From Acidobacteriaceae bacterium TAA 166 (lineage in GTDB: Bacteria > Acidobacteriota > Terriglobia > Terriglobales > Acidobacteriaceae), in NCBI GenBank assembly GCA_000421065.1, contig ATWD01000001.1:744001-808000 (forward strand): a DNA stretch of 64,000 bases, given 5' to 3'. Shown piece after piece: positions 17,549 to 25,822 of the stretch. The notes beneath the pieces were generated by a model. It saw only the letters and a program-made list of their open reading frames with translations, was not told the origin of the DNA and did not search any database. Position 1 is the first letter of the stretch. The number at the start of each line of letters is the position of its first letter. Both the position numbers and the translations under genes were made by a program.

Positions 17549-18145
17549 TTAGAAATGGTAGGCCATACCAATCGCCGGCATAGAGACGACCTGCCAGCGG
17601 TTGGTCTTGAAGTTGTCGAGACCGAAGCTGGGGGCCTTGACGATGAAGCCGCGATACTCGGCGCGGATATCCCAGCTGGGGCTGAGCTCATAGGCGACGC
17701 CGCCACCGAAAACACCGCCAAAGCTGGTGCTGTTGCGGGTATCTAAATTGGTGGTGTTGAAGTCGCGGATGGGCGAGAAGATGATGGCTCCCGGGCCGGC
17801 CTCGAGGAAGGGATTGAGGTTGCGGAAGTTGAGATTGTAGACGTAGGCTCCCGAGATCTCCTGTTGGCGGGTGTGAATGGCCACATTGGGGAGATTGCTA
17901 GTGACGTATTTGGTGCTGTACTGAACGAAGGAGTAGTTCAGCTCAAGGGCGCTACGTGGCGTTAACATGTAGCGATAGCTGCCTAGAAACCCTAAAAACG
18001 GAGACGTGGTGTATTCGACCCCATTTCCGTTGACCGTCGGCGTAAAGCTGCCGATCGCGCTTATGCTTGCGTCCTGCCGACTTTCCTGCGCATGTCCGAA
18101 GGATGCCAACAGTATCAGCGCGCCCAACAACATCGTCTTCTTCAT
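17549..18145 (-). CDS. Outer-membrane beta-barrel protein
   Basis: A 198-residue protein with a signal peptide (MKKTMLLGALILLASFGHA) and an eight-strand barrel pattern: FLGSYRYMLTPRSALELNYSF, ISGAYVYNLNF, NPFLEAGPGA, FGGGVAYEL, WDIRAEYRGF and a C-terminal MPAIGMAYHF ending in Phe. It is a more distant relative of the two plus-strand barrels next door. The ATG at 18145 begins the signal peptide; the 28 codons upstream in frame look non-coding. Function unknown. Confidence 0.8.
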   Translation of the reverse strand: MKKTMLLGALILLASFGHAQESRQDASISAIGSFTPTVNGNGVEYTTSPFLGFLGSYRYMLTPRSALELNYSFVQYSTKYVTSNLPNVAIHTRQQEISGAYVYNLNFRNLNPFLEAGPGAIIFSPIRDFNTTNLDTRNSTSFGGVFGGGVAYELSPSWDIRAEYRGFIVKAPSFGLDNFKTNRWQVVSMPAIGMAYHF

Positions 18146-18259
18146 TCTTCGCTTGATCCCTTCAAAATCGTCCAGAAACACTCTGACGCTCGGCGCCTTT
18201 GTTACTGTCCCTTCATTGTAAACGCACACCGCCGACTATGGCTCTTTCAGGACGCAGAA

Positions 18260-18287
18260 AGGCCGGAGAGAGACGGTCCTCCGGCCT
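18260..18287. terminator. Hairpin after the Spy-like gene
   Basis: AGGCCGGAG and CTCCGGCCT pair perfectly over a 10-base loop, 27 bases after the minus-strand stop, followed on that strand by TTTCTG. This fits a terminator with a short T tract. Confidence 0.6.
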
Positions 18288-18314
18288 CGGGATTGTCTTC
18301 ACGAAAGAAGAGGG

Positions 18315-18764
18315 TTACTGGGGGGAAGCATCGCCGCCTTGACGACGCTCTTTCATGCGCTCGCGCATCTGGGCCTGCATCTCGTCGAACTTCGGCTTCT
18401 GCTCGTCGGTGAGGATACCCCGGATCTTGTCGTTGGAGGACTTGCGAATATCCATCATCTTCGAGCGTTTGTCGTCCTGGGACATGGAGGTATCATCTCG
18501 CAGCGCCATCATCTGCTTCATACTGTCCTGGTTGATGGCCTTGATCTGGGTCTGCTGATCGGAGGTCAGGTTGAGCTTCTTGGTCATCATCTCCATCTGG
18601 CGTTCCTGCATCCTGCCGCCACGGCCTCCACCGTTGCCGCCATCCTGCGCTGGGGCGGGGGCTGGAGCTGCGTCCTGCGCCATGACCGGTAGGGTACAGA
18701 GAACACCACCACAGAGGGCGACCATCGCCATCCGCATTGCTGTCTTACGAATCGTCATTATCAT
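18315..18764 (-). CDS. Spy/CpxP-like periplasmic protein (LTxxQ motif)
   Basis: A 149-residue exported protein with a signal peptide ending PVMAQ, an Ala/Pro stretch, a Gly/Arg-rich linker and a helical C-terminal domain. The domain carries the LTxxQ-type motif LNLTSDQQTQI and a second LTDEQKPKFDEM. This arrangement is typical of Spy/CpxP-like periplasmic chaperones and metal- or stress-response proteins. It is very rich in Met and charged residues. GAGGTGA lies eight bases before the ATG at 18764; a GTG overlapping that site and a further ATG two codons on are alternatives. Confidence 0.8.
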   Translation of the reverse strand: MIMTIRKTAMRMAMVALCGGVLCTLPVMAQDAAPAPAPAQDGGNGGGRGGRMQERQMEMMTKKLNLTSDQQTQIKAINQDSMKQMMALRDDTSMSQDDKRSKMMDIRKSSNDKIRGILTDEQKPKFDEMQAQMRERMKERRQGGDASPQ

Positions 18765-18877
18765 TAGGATCGTCACCTCGTATTTGGAGAAGCCGGTTGC
18801 CCCGGCTTCGAGCCTGCTCCTTCAGACGTTGATCCGGAAGAAAATGTTCTGCATGGACGAAGAAATTAATTGTCCTG

Positions 18878-19801
18878 TCAGGCTCCGCGCTCGGGCTGAA
18901 AACAATAGGGATCGCCGTGGGTTTGGGCGTAGGATTCCACCACCTTCAAGAAAGCCTCGGCGGCGTGCGAGAGATTGGCCTGGCGGCGATAGACGAGCCG
19001 TAATCTGCGCTCGGTCTGGAGTTCAGGGACCACGAGCAGGACCAGGGCTCCACTTGCCAGCTCGGGCACGGCGGTGAGGCGGGGGACGAGCGCGACGCCG
19101 TTCCCCATCTCGACGAAGCGCTTGATGGCCTCGAGCGAGGGTAGCTCGACACCCATATTGAGGGGGGTCTTGTGACGCTTGAAGGTCTGAATAACCTTCT
19201 GGCGTTGCGGCGAGGGGATGTTATGCGCGATGAAGTTCTGGGCTCCCAGCTGGCGGATGGAGACCTTCCCTGCCCCGGCGAGGGGGTGGCGCGGATTAAC
19301 GACCAGGGCCAGTTCGTCCCGGTAGACGACAATGGAGCGGATCTGGGAGTCGTCGGGGCGGAAGGAGAGCACGCCGAACTCTACCGAATGGATCAGGACC
19401 TCGTCGGGGATGCGGCTGGCGAGGGTGCGCTGCACGGCGAGCTTGATGCGGGGGTTCTGCTTGCGGAACTCGTCGAGCAGCGGCAGAAGGTAGAGGCTAG
19501 TGTACTCGTTGGCTGCAAGGTTGAGGCGGCCGCGGTGGAGCGATCGCAGCTCGGTGAGGGCGCCCGAGGCCTCGCTGCGCAGATTAAGCATCTTGGCCGC
19601 GTACTCGCGCAGCACCTCGCCGGCGTCGGTGAGGGTTCCATCGCGCGAGGAGCGATCGAAGAGCACCTCGCCAATTTCGCCTTCGAGTTTGGCGATTGCC
19701 TGACTGACCGCTGGCTGGGTACGATGGAGCCGTGAGGCGGCCCGTGAAAAACTTCGTTCCTCCGCTACGGCCAGAAATGTCTCCATCTGGACCAGATCCA
19801 C
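18878..19801 (-). CDS. LysR-family transcriptional regulator
   Basis: A 307-residue regulator with an N-terminal winged helix-turn-helix (residues 1-60; SFSRAASRLHRTQPAVSQAIAKLE split across the recognition helix) and a LysR substrate-binding domain from about 90 to 295. LysR proteins usually control a divergent neighbour together with a small co-inducer. Here the neighbour is leuA, 121 bases away, with LysR-type dyads between them, so it is a good candidate for control of leucine synthesis (inference; the effector may be isopropylmalate as for LeuO-type or LysR-type leu regulators). Start ATG at 19801. Confidence 0.92.
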   Translation of the reverse strand: MDLVQMETFLAVAEERSFSRAASRLHRTQPAVSQAIAKLEGEIGEVLFDRSSRDGTLTDAGEVLREYAAKMLNLRSEASGALTELRSLHRGRLNLAANEYTSLYLLPLLDEFRKQNPRIKLAVQRTLASRIPDEVLIHSVEFGVLSFRPDDSQIRSIVVYRDELALVVNPRHPLAGAGKVSIRQLGAQNFIAHNIPSPQRQKVIQTFKRHKTPLNMGVELPSLEAIKRFVEMGNGVALVPRLTAVPELASGALVLLVVPELQTERRLRLVYRRQANLSHAAEAFLKVVESYAQTHGDPYCFQPERGA

Positions 19802-19842
19802 ATCTTCCTCGCTTGGGCCATGACTTGAATCCGCGAATACAT

Positions 19843-19893
19843 CAATTAGAAGTTTTGATATAGGCGCAAACCATCATAAGCCTGCGTTATGAT
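19843..19893. promoter_or_regulatory. LysR-type operator region upstream of leuA
   Basis: A perfect dyad ATCATAA-N7-TTATGAT (19873-19893) contains the LysR T-N11-A pattern. A second dyad ATCAA-N9-TTGAT sits at 19843-19861. TATGAT at 19888-19893 could be the -10 box of leuA, with no good -35, as expected for an activator-dependent promoter. Confidence 0.6.
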
Positions 19894-19922
19894 AACGTGC
19901 AGGATCGAAAGTAACCAGAACT

Positions 19923-21107
19923 ATGCAGAATTCGAACCACAATCCGAACCAGATCGTCTTCTTCGACACCACTCTCCGTGACGGCGAACAGTCCCCCGGC
20001 TGCACCATGCACCATGACGAGAAGCTGCGCATGGCGCACCAGCTCCGCGACCTGGGCGTGGATATCCTGGAGGCCGGCTTCGCCATCGCCTCCGAGGGCG
20101 ACTTCGCGGCGGTGCAGGCGATTGCCCGTGAGGTGACCGGAACCCGTATCGCCTCCCTGGCCCGCTGCAAGAGCGAGGACATCGACGCCGCCGGGAGGGC
20201 GATTCAGCCAGCGAAGGTGAACCGCATCCATACCTTCCTGGCGTCATCGGATCTTCATCTCGAGTACAAGCTGCGCATCTCGCGCGAGCAGGCGCTCGAC
20301 CAGGTGGCCGAGTCGGTCAAGCAGGCCCGCAACTATACCGAAGACGTCGAATTTTCGACCGAGGACGGAACCCGCACCAATCCCGGTTTTCTGGTGAAGA
20401 TGATTACGGTCGCGGTGCAGGCGGGGGCGACGACGATCAACATTCCCGACACCGTCGGCTACACGACTCCGGAGGAGTATGCGGCGATCTTCCGCATGGT
20501 GCGCGAGCGCGTTCCGGGGATCGAGAACGTGATTCTTTCGACGCACTGTCACGACGACCTGGGCATGGCGGTTGCGAATACGCTGGCCGGCATTCAGGGC
20601 GGGGCCCGGCAGGTGGAGTGCACGATCAACGGGATCGGCGAGCGCGCCGGCAATGCCGCACTTGAGGAGATCGCTGCGGCCCTGATGGTGCGCCGCGACA
20701 AGTTCCCCTACTCGCACAACATTAAGATGGAGCAGATCTTCCCCACCAGCCAGATGCTGGCGCAGTGCATCAGCTTTGGCGCGGCTCCAAACAAGGCCGT
20801 GGTGGGAGCGAATGCGTTCGCGCACGAGTCGGGGATCCATCAGCATGGAATGCTGTCCAATCCGCGGACCTACGAGATCATGACTCCGGCCTCGGTGGGC
20901 GCGGGCAGCACCAACCTGGTGCTGGGCAAGCACTCCGGACGGCGCGCTCTGGCGGATCGCCTTGAGAAGCTGGGCCACCCGCTGACACGCGAGCAGCTGG
21001 ATGAGGTCTATCACCGCTTCACAGAGCTGGCGGATCGGAAGAAGTCCATCTATGACCAGGACATTCTTGGGCTGCTGAAGCCGGAGAAATCTCCCGTTGT
21101 AGCATAG
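19923..21107 (+). CDS. leuA: 2-isopropylmalate synthase, short form
   Basis: Condenses acetyl-CoA with 2-oxoisovalerate, the first committed step to leucine. The 394-residue protein has the family motif FFDTTLRDGEQSPG, metal-binding region LSTHCHDDLGMAVAN and NGIGERAGNAALEE. It stops soon after the linker, at DRKKSIYDQDI, so the C-terminal LeuA dimer domain that binds leucine in the usual enzymes of about 500 residues is absent. Only 81 bases separate it from leuB, so the domain has not moved to a neighbouring frame. Homocitrate or citramalate synthase are alternatives, but the leu context and motifs favour LeuA. Confidence 0.9.
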   Translation: MQNSNHNPNQIVFFDTTLRDGEQSPGCTMHHDEKLRMAHQLRDLGVDILEAGFAIASEGDFAAVQAIAREVTGTRIASLARCKSEDIDAAGRAIQPAKVNRIHTFLASSDLHLEYKLRISREQALDQVAESVKQARNYTEDVEFSTEDGTRTNPGFLVKMITVAVQAGATTINIPDTVGYTTPEEYAAIFRMVRERVPGIENVILSTHCHDDLGMAVANTLAGIQGGARQVECTINGIGERAGNAALEEIAAALMVRRDKFPYSHNIKMEQIFPTSQMLAQCISFGAAPNKAVVGANAFAHESGIHQHGMLSNPRTYEIMTPASVGAGSTNLVLGKHSGRRALADRLEKLGHPLTREQLDEVYHRFTELADRKKSIYDQDILGLLKPEKSPVVA

Positions 21108-21188
21108 ATCGTTTTTGTAATCGTAAGTGAAACAATAGAGAACAAGAGCTCGGCGCACAGCCCTCAACCTCAGCAGAAGGAACAGCAA

Positions 21189-22295
21189 ATGCGTTTGAAG
21201 ATTGCAGTCCTTGCCGGAGACGGCATCGGTCCTGAAGTAACACGGGAAGCCACGAACATCTTGCGCGCGGTCGCAGAGCTCGGCGGCCACGACTTCACCT
21301 TCGTCGAGGGCCTGATCGGCGGCGTGGCCATCACGGAGAACGGAACTCCGCTCCCGAGTGCGACGATGGACGCCGCACTCGATTCGGACGCGGTTCTGCT
21401 GGGCGCGGTGGGCGACAACAAGTTCAACTCGCTGACTCCGGATAAGCGCCCAGAGGCGGGTCTGTTGCAGATTCGCCAGGCGCTTGGAGGCTATGCGAAC
21501 CTTCGTCCTTCGATTGCGTATACGGCGCTGGCGGCGAGCTCTCCGCTGCGTCCCGAGGTGATCGAGAACGCCGACATTCTCTTCGTTCGAGAGCTTCTGG
21601 GCGGTCTCTACTTCGGCGAACCGCGTTGGTGGAACAAGGAGACAAACGAAGCCATCAACACCATGCGCTACACCCGGGATGAGGTGGTTCGCGTGGCGAG
21701 GATCGCGTTTGAGCTGGCCTCGAAGCGGCGCAAAAAGGTCACCTCCGTGGACAAGGCCAACGTGCTGGAGGTCTCGCAGCTGTGGCGAGCGACCGTGACG
21801 GAGATCGCGAAGGACTACCCGGACGTTACGCTCGAGCACCAGCTGGTGGACTCGATGGCGATGCACATCATGAATATTCCGCGGAACTTCGATGTCGTAT
21901 TGACCGAGAATCTCTTCGGCGACATCCTCTCCGATGAAGCGGGCGTCATCACCGGCTCACTGGGCATGCTGCCCTCGGCGACCATCGGCGGCCAGGTGAA
22001 TCTCTACGAGCCCGTTCACGGCTCAGCCCCCGATATCGCTGGCACAGGCAAGGCGAATCCGCTGGGTGCGATCCTTACGGCCGCGATGGTACTGCGGCAC
22101 TCGGCGGGTCTCGAGCAAGATGCGCGGGCGGTCGAGCAGGCGGTCCACAAGGTTCTGGACGCGGGATATCGCACCGCCGACATTGCACGCGGAGACAAGA
22201 ACGCTCAGCTGGTCTCCACACTGGAGATGGGCAAGCACGTGCACCAGGCGCTGGCTGAATCGATCGACCGCCGTCAGTCGATGCACGCCGTGTAA
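21189..22295 (+). CDS. leuB: 3-isopropylmalate dehydrogenase
   Basis: Oxidatively decarboxylates 3-isopropylmalate to 2-oxoisocaproate with NAD. The 368-residue protein has the start LKIAVLAGDGIGPEV, the substrate region RPEAGLLQIRQALG and the signature NLFGDILSDEAGVITGSLG. It also has PVHGSAPDIAGTGKANP near the end, so it is complete. It follows leuA after 81 bases and is preceded by AGAAGGAAC. It belongs to the same transcription unit as leuA and leuCD. Confidence 0.96.
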   Translation: MRLKIAVLAGDGIGPEVTREATNILRAVAELGGHDFTFVEGLIGGVAITENGTPLPSATMDAALDSDAVLLGAVGDNKFNSLTPDKRPEAGLLQIRQALGGYANLRPSIAYTALAASSPLRPEVIENADILFVRELLGGLYFGEPRWWNKETNEAINTMRYTRDEVVRVARIAFELASKRRKKVTSVDKANVLEVSQLWRATVTEIAKDYPDVTLEHQLVDSMAMHIMNIPRNFDVVLTENLFGDILSDEAGVITGSLGMLPSATIGGQVNLYEPVHGSAPDIAGTGKANPLGAILTAAMVLRHSAGLEQDARAVEQAVHKVLDAGYRTADIARGDKNAQLVSTLEMGKHVHQALAESIDRRQSMHAV

Positions 22296-22300
22296 GCGCG

Positions 22301-22477
22301 ATGAACTGGAGATTCAAGCTGTTCCTCATGAACCTGGCCGTTGTGGTGGCGCTCTACTATCGCTGGTCTCGCGGCGCAGCCATCGTTCCGCTGGTCATCA
22401 CCGGAGTAGTTATGTTGCTTCTGGTCAACGTACTGCTTCTGTTGACACGCACCTGTTCTGTTTCACGAAAAAGATAG
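22301..22477 (+). CDS. Predicted 58-residue membrane protein
   Basis: A small reading frame five bases after leuB and ending 20 bases before the next gene. It encodes MNWRFKLFLMNLAVVVALYY, a short polar turn RWSRG, a second hydrophobic segment and a basic tail ending SRKR. Two membrane helices are likely. I do not recognise a family, and the ribosome-binding site is weak, but position and composition in the operon support translation. Confidence 0.5.
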   Translation: MNWRFKLFLMNLAVVVALYYRWSRGAAIVPLVITGVVMLLLVNVLLLLTRTCSVSRKR

Positions 22478-22497
22478 CTTGCTTCAGGAAGAAGATC

Positions 22498-23205
22498 ATG
22501 CCACGACGCATACTCCAACTCGCTGCCTCTTTTGTGATGATGGCCACGGCGGCTGGGGCGTGCGCCCAGTTTCCGTTGAGACGCGAAAAGCCTCCGGTGG
22601 AGGATCTCTCGTGGATGTGGCAGCACGCGAAGCCGTCTCCCACCAATAACGGTAGCGCGCTTACGGGAGATCCACGCTTCGGCGAGTTCGTCGCGAAGAA
22701 CTTCACCGCACCGCAAAGCTTTTGGGACAAGAACAAGCCTCTCCCCGAGACAGTCGAGGACTTTCTTGCGCTTCCGGGTGAGATCGTCGCCGAAGAAAAT
22801 CGCTACATCTCGGTCGATGGCTGCGTGATTCACTTCTGTCCTGACCATGGGATGATGTGGATCGATCTCGGCCTTCCGCATCCTCTTGCGGTCTTCGCCG
22901 CCATCGACTGGATCGCCGACAACCGGCCCACCGATCAGGCGGGTTCCGCCTATACGATGTGGGTCTTTTCGAACCGCACGCTCGCACAGGATCGCTTCCC
23001 TCCACCGCTGACGCGCAGCATCGCACGATGGACGAGGCATCCTTCCCCCGGAGCGAAGGATCTCCAAAATATTACGCGCGTCTTCCTCATCGATTCCGAC
23101 GGTACGCCGCATCCTATCACTCCCAGCGCGATTGGCGCGCATAACGCACTTCCCCCAGAGACCACCACGGAGCCGGAACAGGCTTCAGTAAAGGCACTTC
23201 CATGA
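22498..23205 (+). CDS. Secreted protein of unknown function in the leu operon
   Basis: A 235-residue protein with a signal peptide ending ATAAGACA. The mature part contains [16 protein letters not shown], a central [21 protein letters not shown] and a hydrophobic stretch [12 protein letters not shown]. The CVIHFC pair could form a disulfide. I do not recognise the family. AGGAAGAAG lies just before the ATG, and the stop overlaps the leuC start by four bases (ATGA), so it is translationally coupled to leuC. Why an exported protein sits here is unclear. Confidence 0.75.
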   Translation: MPRRILQLAASFVMMATAAGACAQFPLRREKPPVEDLSWMWQHAKPSPTNNGSALTGDPRFGEFVAKNFTAPQSFWDKNKPLPETVEDFLALPGEIVAEENRYISVDGCVIHFCPDHGMMWIDLGLPHPLAVFAAIDWIADNRPTDQAGSAYTMWVFSNRTLAQDRFPPPLTRSIARWTRHPSPGAKDLQNITRVFLIDSDGTPHPITPSAIGAHNALPPETTTEPEQASVKALP

Positions 23206-24638
23206 GCACAGCACCGAAGACGTTGTTTGAAAAAGTCTGGCAGCAGCACGTCGTCGTCGAACCTGCGGGCGAACCGACGATCCTCTATATCGACCTGCAC
23301 CTCGTGCACGAGGTCACCAGCCCGCAGGCCTTCGACGGCCTGCGCCTGGCAGGACGCAGGCTTCGCCGCCCTGACCGCACCATCGCCACGGTCGACCACA
23401 ACGTCCCGACCACCAGCGCATATGACCGTCTGCATATCGTCGACCAGGTGTCGGCCGCGCAGGTGAACGCCCTGCGCAAGAACTGCGCGGAGTTCGGGAT
23501 CGAGTTCTTCGACGTGCAGGACACCTCGCAGGGTATCGTGCATATGATCGGGCCGGAGTTGGGAGCGACCAAGCCGGGCATGACCATCGTCTGCGGCGAT
23601 TCGCACACCTCGACACATGGAGCCTTCGGCGCTCTGGCCTTCGGCATCGGCACCAGCGAGGTGGAGCACGTGATGGCTACGCAGACGCTGCCGCAGTCGA
23701 CGCCGAAGACCTTCCGCATCACCGTCGACGGCGAGCTTCCCTTCGGCGTGACCGCCAAGGACATCATCCTCGACATCATCGGCAAGATCGGAACGGACGG
23801 CGCGACCGGCCACGTCATCGAATACGCCGGCTCAGCCATCCGCTCCCTCTCGATGGAAGGCCGCATGACCATCTGCAACATGTCGATCGAGGCGGGAGCC
23901 CGTGCAGGCATGATCGCCCCCGACGAGACGACCTTTGCCTACCTCAAGGGCCGCCGCTTCGCACCGCAGGGAGCGGCGTGGGATGAGGCCGTCGCGCACT
24001 GGAAGACGCTGCCCACCGATGACGGAGCTACCTTCGACCGCGAGCTTCACATCGACGCCGCCACACTTGCGCCTGCCGTCACCTGGGGAACCTCGCCGGG
24101 CATGCACGCGACCATCGAGGGCAAAGTGCCTTTGCTCGAGGATGCGAAGACCGAGTCCGACCGCAAGAGCTTTGAGCGAGCCTACGAATATATGGGCCTG
24201 AAGCCGGGTACACCGATGGAGGAGATCGCGATCGACACGGTCTTTCTGGGCTCCTGCACCAATGGCCGCATCGAAGACCTGCGCGCCGCAGCGTCGGTGG
24301 TCAAGGGACACCACATTGCGACCAAGGTACGGGCAATGGTCGTTCCCGGATCGCAGGCGGTGAAGCGACAGGCCGAGCAGGAGGGCCTGGACGAGATCTT
24401 CAAGTCAGCAGGCTTCGAGTGGCGTGAGCCCGGATGCTCAATGTGCCTCGGCATGAATCCCGACATCCTCGAGCCGGGCGAGCGCTGCGCCTCCACCTCG
24501 AACCGCAACTTCGAAGGCCGGCAGGGACGCGGCGGACGCACGCACCTGGTCTCGCCCGAGATGGCCGCCGCGGCCGCCATCACCGGGCACTTCACCGACA
24601 TTCGCAAGTGGAAGCAGACGGAAGGAGCCGCACGCTAA
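23202..24638 (+). CDS. leuC: 3-isopropylmalate dehydratase large subunit
   Basis: With LeuD it isomerises 2- to 3-isopropylmalate through an aconitase-type 4Fe-4S cluster. The 478-residue protein has [12 protein letters not shown] at the start, [20 protein letters not shown], then [14 protein letters not shown] and [13 protein letters not shown], which carry the three cluster cysteines. It is complete. It overlaps the secreted-protein gene by four bases and is followed immediately by leuD. Confidence 0.97.
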   Translation: MSTAPKTLFEKVWQQHVVVEPAGEPTILYIDLHLVHEVTSPQAFDGLRLAGRRLRRPDRTIATVDHNVPTTSAYDRLHIVDQVSAAQVNALRKNCAEFGIEFFDVQDTSQGIVHMIGPELGATKPGMTIVCGDSHTSTHGAFGALAFGIGTSEVEHVMATQTLPQSTPKTFRITVDGELPFGVTAKDIILDIIGKIGTDGATGHVIEYAGSAIRSLSMEGRMTICNMSIEAGARAGMIAPDETTFAYLKGRRFAPQGAAWDEAVAHWKTLPTDDGATFDRELHIDAATLAPAVTWGTSPGMHATIEGKVPLLEDAKTESDRKSFERAYEYMGLKPGTPMEEIAIDTVFLGSCTNGRIEDLRAAASVVKGHHIATKVRAMVVPGSQAVKRQAEQEGLDEIFKSAGFEWREPGCSMCLGMNPDILEPGERCASTSNRNFEGRQGRGGRTHLVSPEMAAAAAITGHFTDIRKWKQTEGAAR

Positions 24639-25274
24639 ATGGAAGCCATCAACATCCTGACCTCGAAGGCCGTGCCGCTGCCGCTGCCCAACATCGACAC
24701 CGACCAGATCATCCCCAAGCAGTTCCTGAAGCGTATCGAGCGCACCGGCTACGGAGAGTTTCTCTTCTTCGACTGGCGTTATGACCTGGATACTCCGGAC
24801 CACGTCGAAGAGCGTAAGGACTTCGTTCTCAATAAGCCGGAGCGCAAAGGCGCGCAGATCCTGATCGCCGAGAAGAACTTCGGCTGCGGCAGCTCGCGCG
24901 AGCACGCGGCCTGGGCGCTGCAGCAGTACGGCTTCCGCGCCGTAATCGCTCCCACCTTCGCCGACATCTTCTTTTCGAACGCAGGGAAAAACGGGATGAT
25001 CCTGGTGCGGCTTTCGGAAGAAGACGTAAAGACGCTGATGGAGCGCACGACGGCGAATCCCGATCACCTCATCACGATTAATCTCGAACAGCAGACCGTG
25101 ACCGATGAGCGGGGCTTTCACGCAAGCTTTGAGATCGATCCGTTCCGCAAATACTGCCTATTGAACGGGCTCGACGATATCGGCCTGACGCTGCGCCACC
25201 AGGCGGATCTCGACAAGTTTGAAGAGACCCACAACAAGAACTTCTGGTCCGCCCCGAAAGGAACAGCGGCCTGA
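24639..25274 (+). CDS. leuD: 3-isopropylmalate dehydratase small subunit
   Basis: Swivel-domain partner of LeuC. The 211-residue protein has LPNIDTDQIIPKQFLKRI, the active-site loop EKNFGCGSSREHAAWAL and a C-terminal DDIGLTLRH. Length matches bacterial LeuD. It starts on the base after the leuC stop, and its TGA overlaps the next start by one base, so the genes are tightly coupled. Confidence 0.97.
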   Translation: MEAINILTSKAVPLPLPNIDTDQIIPKQFLKRIERTGYGEFLFFDWRYDLDTPDHVEERKDFVLNKPERKGAQILIAEKNFGCGSSREHAAWALQQYGFRAVIAPTFADIFFSNAGKNGMILVRLSEEDVKTLMERTTANPDHLITINLEQQTVTDERGFHASFEIDPFRKYCLLNGLDDIGLTLRHQADLDKFEETHNKNFWSAPKGTAA

Positions 25275-25792
25275 TGTCACTCCGAGGCGTTCTTCTTCCG
25301 GCAATGTTTGCGCTCGCGTCGCCTGTGATGACGTTCGCGCAGGAGGCCATGCCTCCGGCAGCTCCCCTGCCTTCGGCGTTGAGCCATGCGAAGAAGATCT
25401 TTCTCGGGAATGCGGGCGACCAGGAAAACGCCGACTGCCTGCGCGCCTACAACGAGTTTTACCGTGACCTTATCGCGATGAACCGCTTCGAGCTTGTGGC
25501 CGATCCCGCGCAGGCCGAACTTGTTCTCGAGCTGCACTATGAGATCGATCTTGGTGGATCGCTCGTCAGCAGTCACGATAAAGACAGCGTGCGGCAGTTT
25601 CGCGTCGCCGTGATCGATCCTCACACCCATACCGTTCTCTGGTCGCTGACCGAGAGAACCAACTACGCCATCTTTCAGAAGAACCGCAACAAGAACCTCG
25701 ATCAGACGGTCGATCAGCTGGCAAAAGACTTCGACACGCTTACCGCATCCGCCCCGGTTGCGCCGAACAACAAGTCGCATGTCACTCACTAA
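25274..25792 (+). CDS. Secreted protein of unknown function between leuD and ilvD
   Basis: A 172-residue protein with a signal peptide ending VMTFAQ. The mature domain reads as a small mixed alpha/beta protein: KKIFLGNAGDQENADC, FYRDLIAMNRFELVADP, AELVLELHYEI, FRVAVIDPHTHTVLWSLTE. The pattern of strand, D-P-x-T-x-x-V-L-W and strand recurs in small exported acidobacterial proteins that I recall only as uncharacterised. It overlaps leuD by one base, so it is made with the leucine enzymes. The link is unexplained. Confidence 0.75.
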   Translation: MSLRGVLLPAMFALASPVMTFAQEAMPPAAPLPSALSHAKKIFLGNAGDQENADCLRAYNEFYRDLIAMNRFELVADPAQAELVLELHYEIDLGGSLVSSHDKDSVRQFRVAVIDPHTHTVLWSLTERTNYAIFQKNRNKNLDQTVDQLAKDFDTLTASAPVAPNNKSHVTH

Positions 25793-25822
25793 CGCTTCGA
25801 ACCTTTGGAGACTTCGCCGATT

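Noticed and set aside
19923..21107. Homocitrate or citramalate synthase instead of LeuA
   Set aside because: Position with leuBCD and GIGERAGNAALEE favour isopropylmalate synthase, although the short length leaves some doubt.
20244..21866. Long minus-strand open frame opposite leuA-leuB
   Set aside because: Both plus-strand genes are certain; the opposite frame has no domain and crosses two genes.
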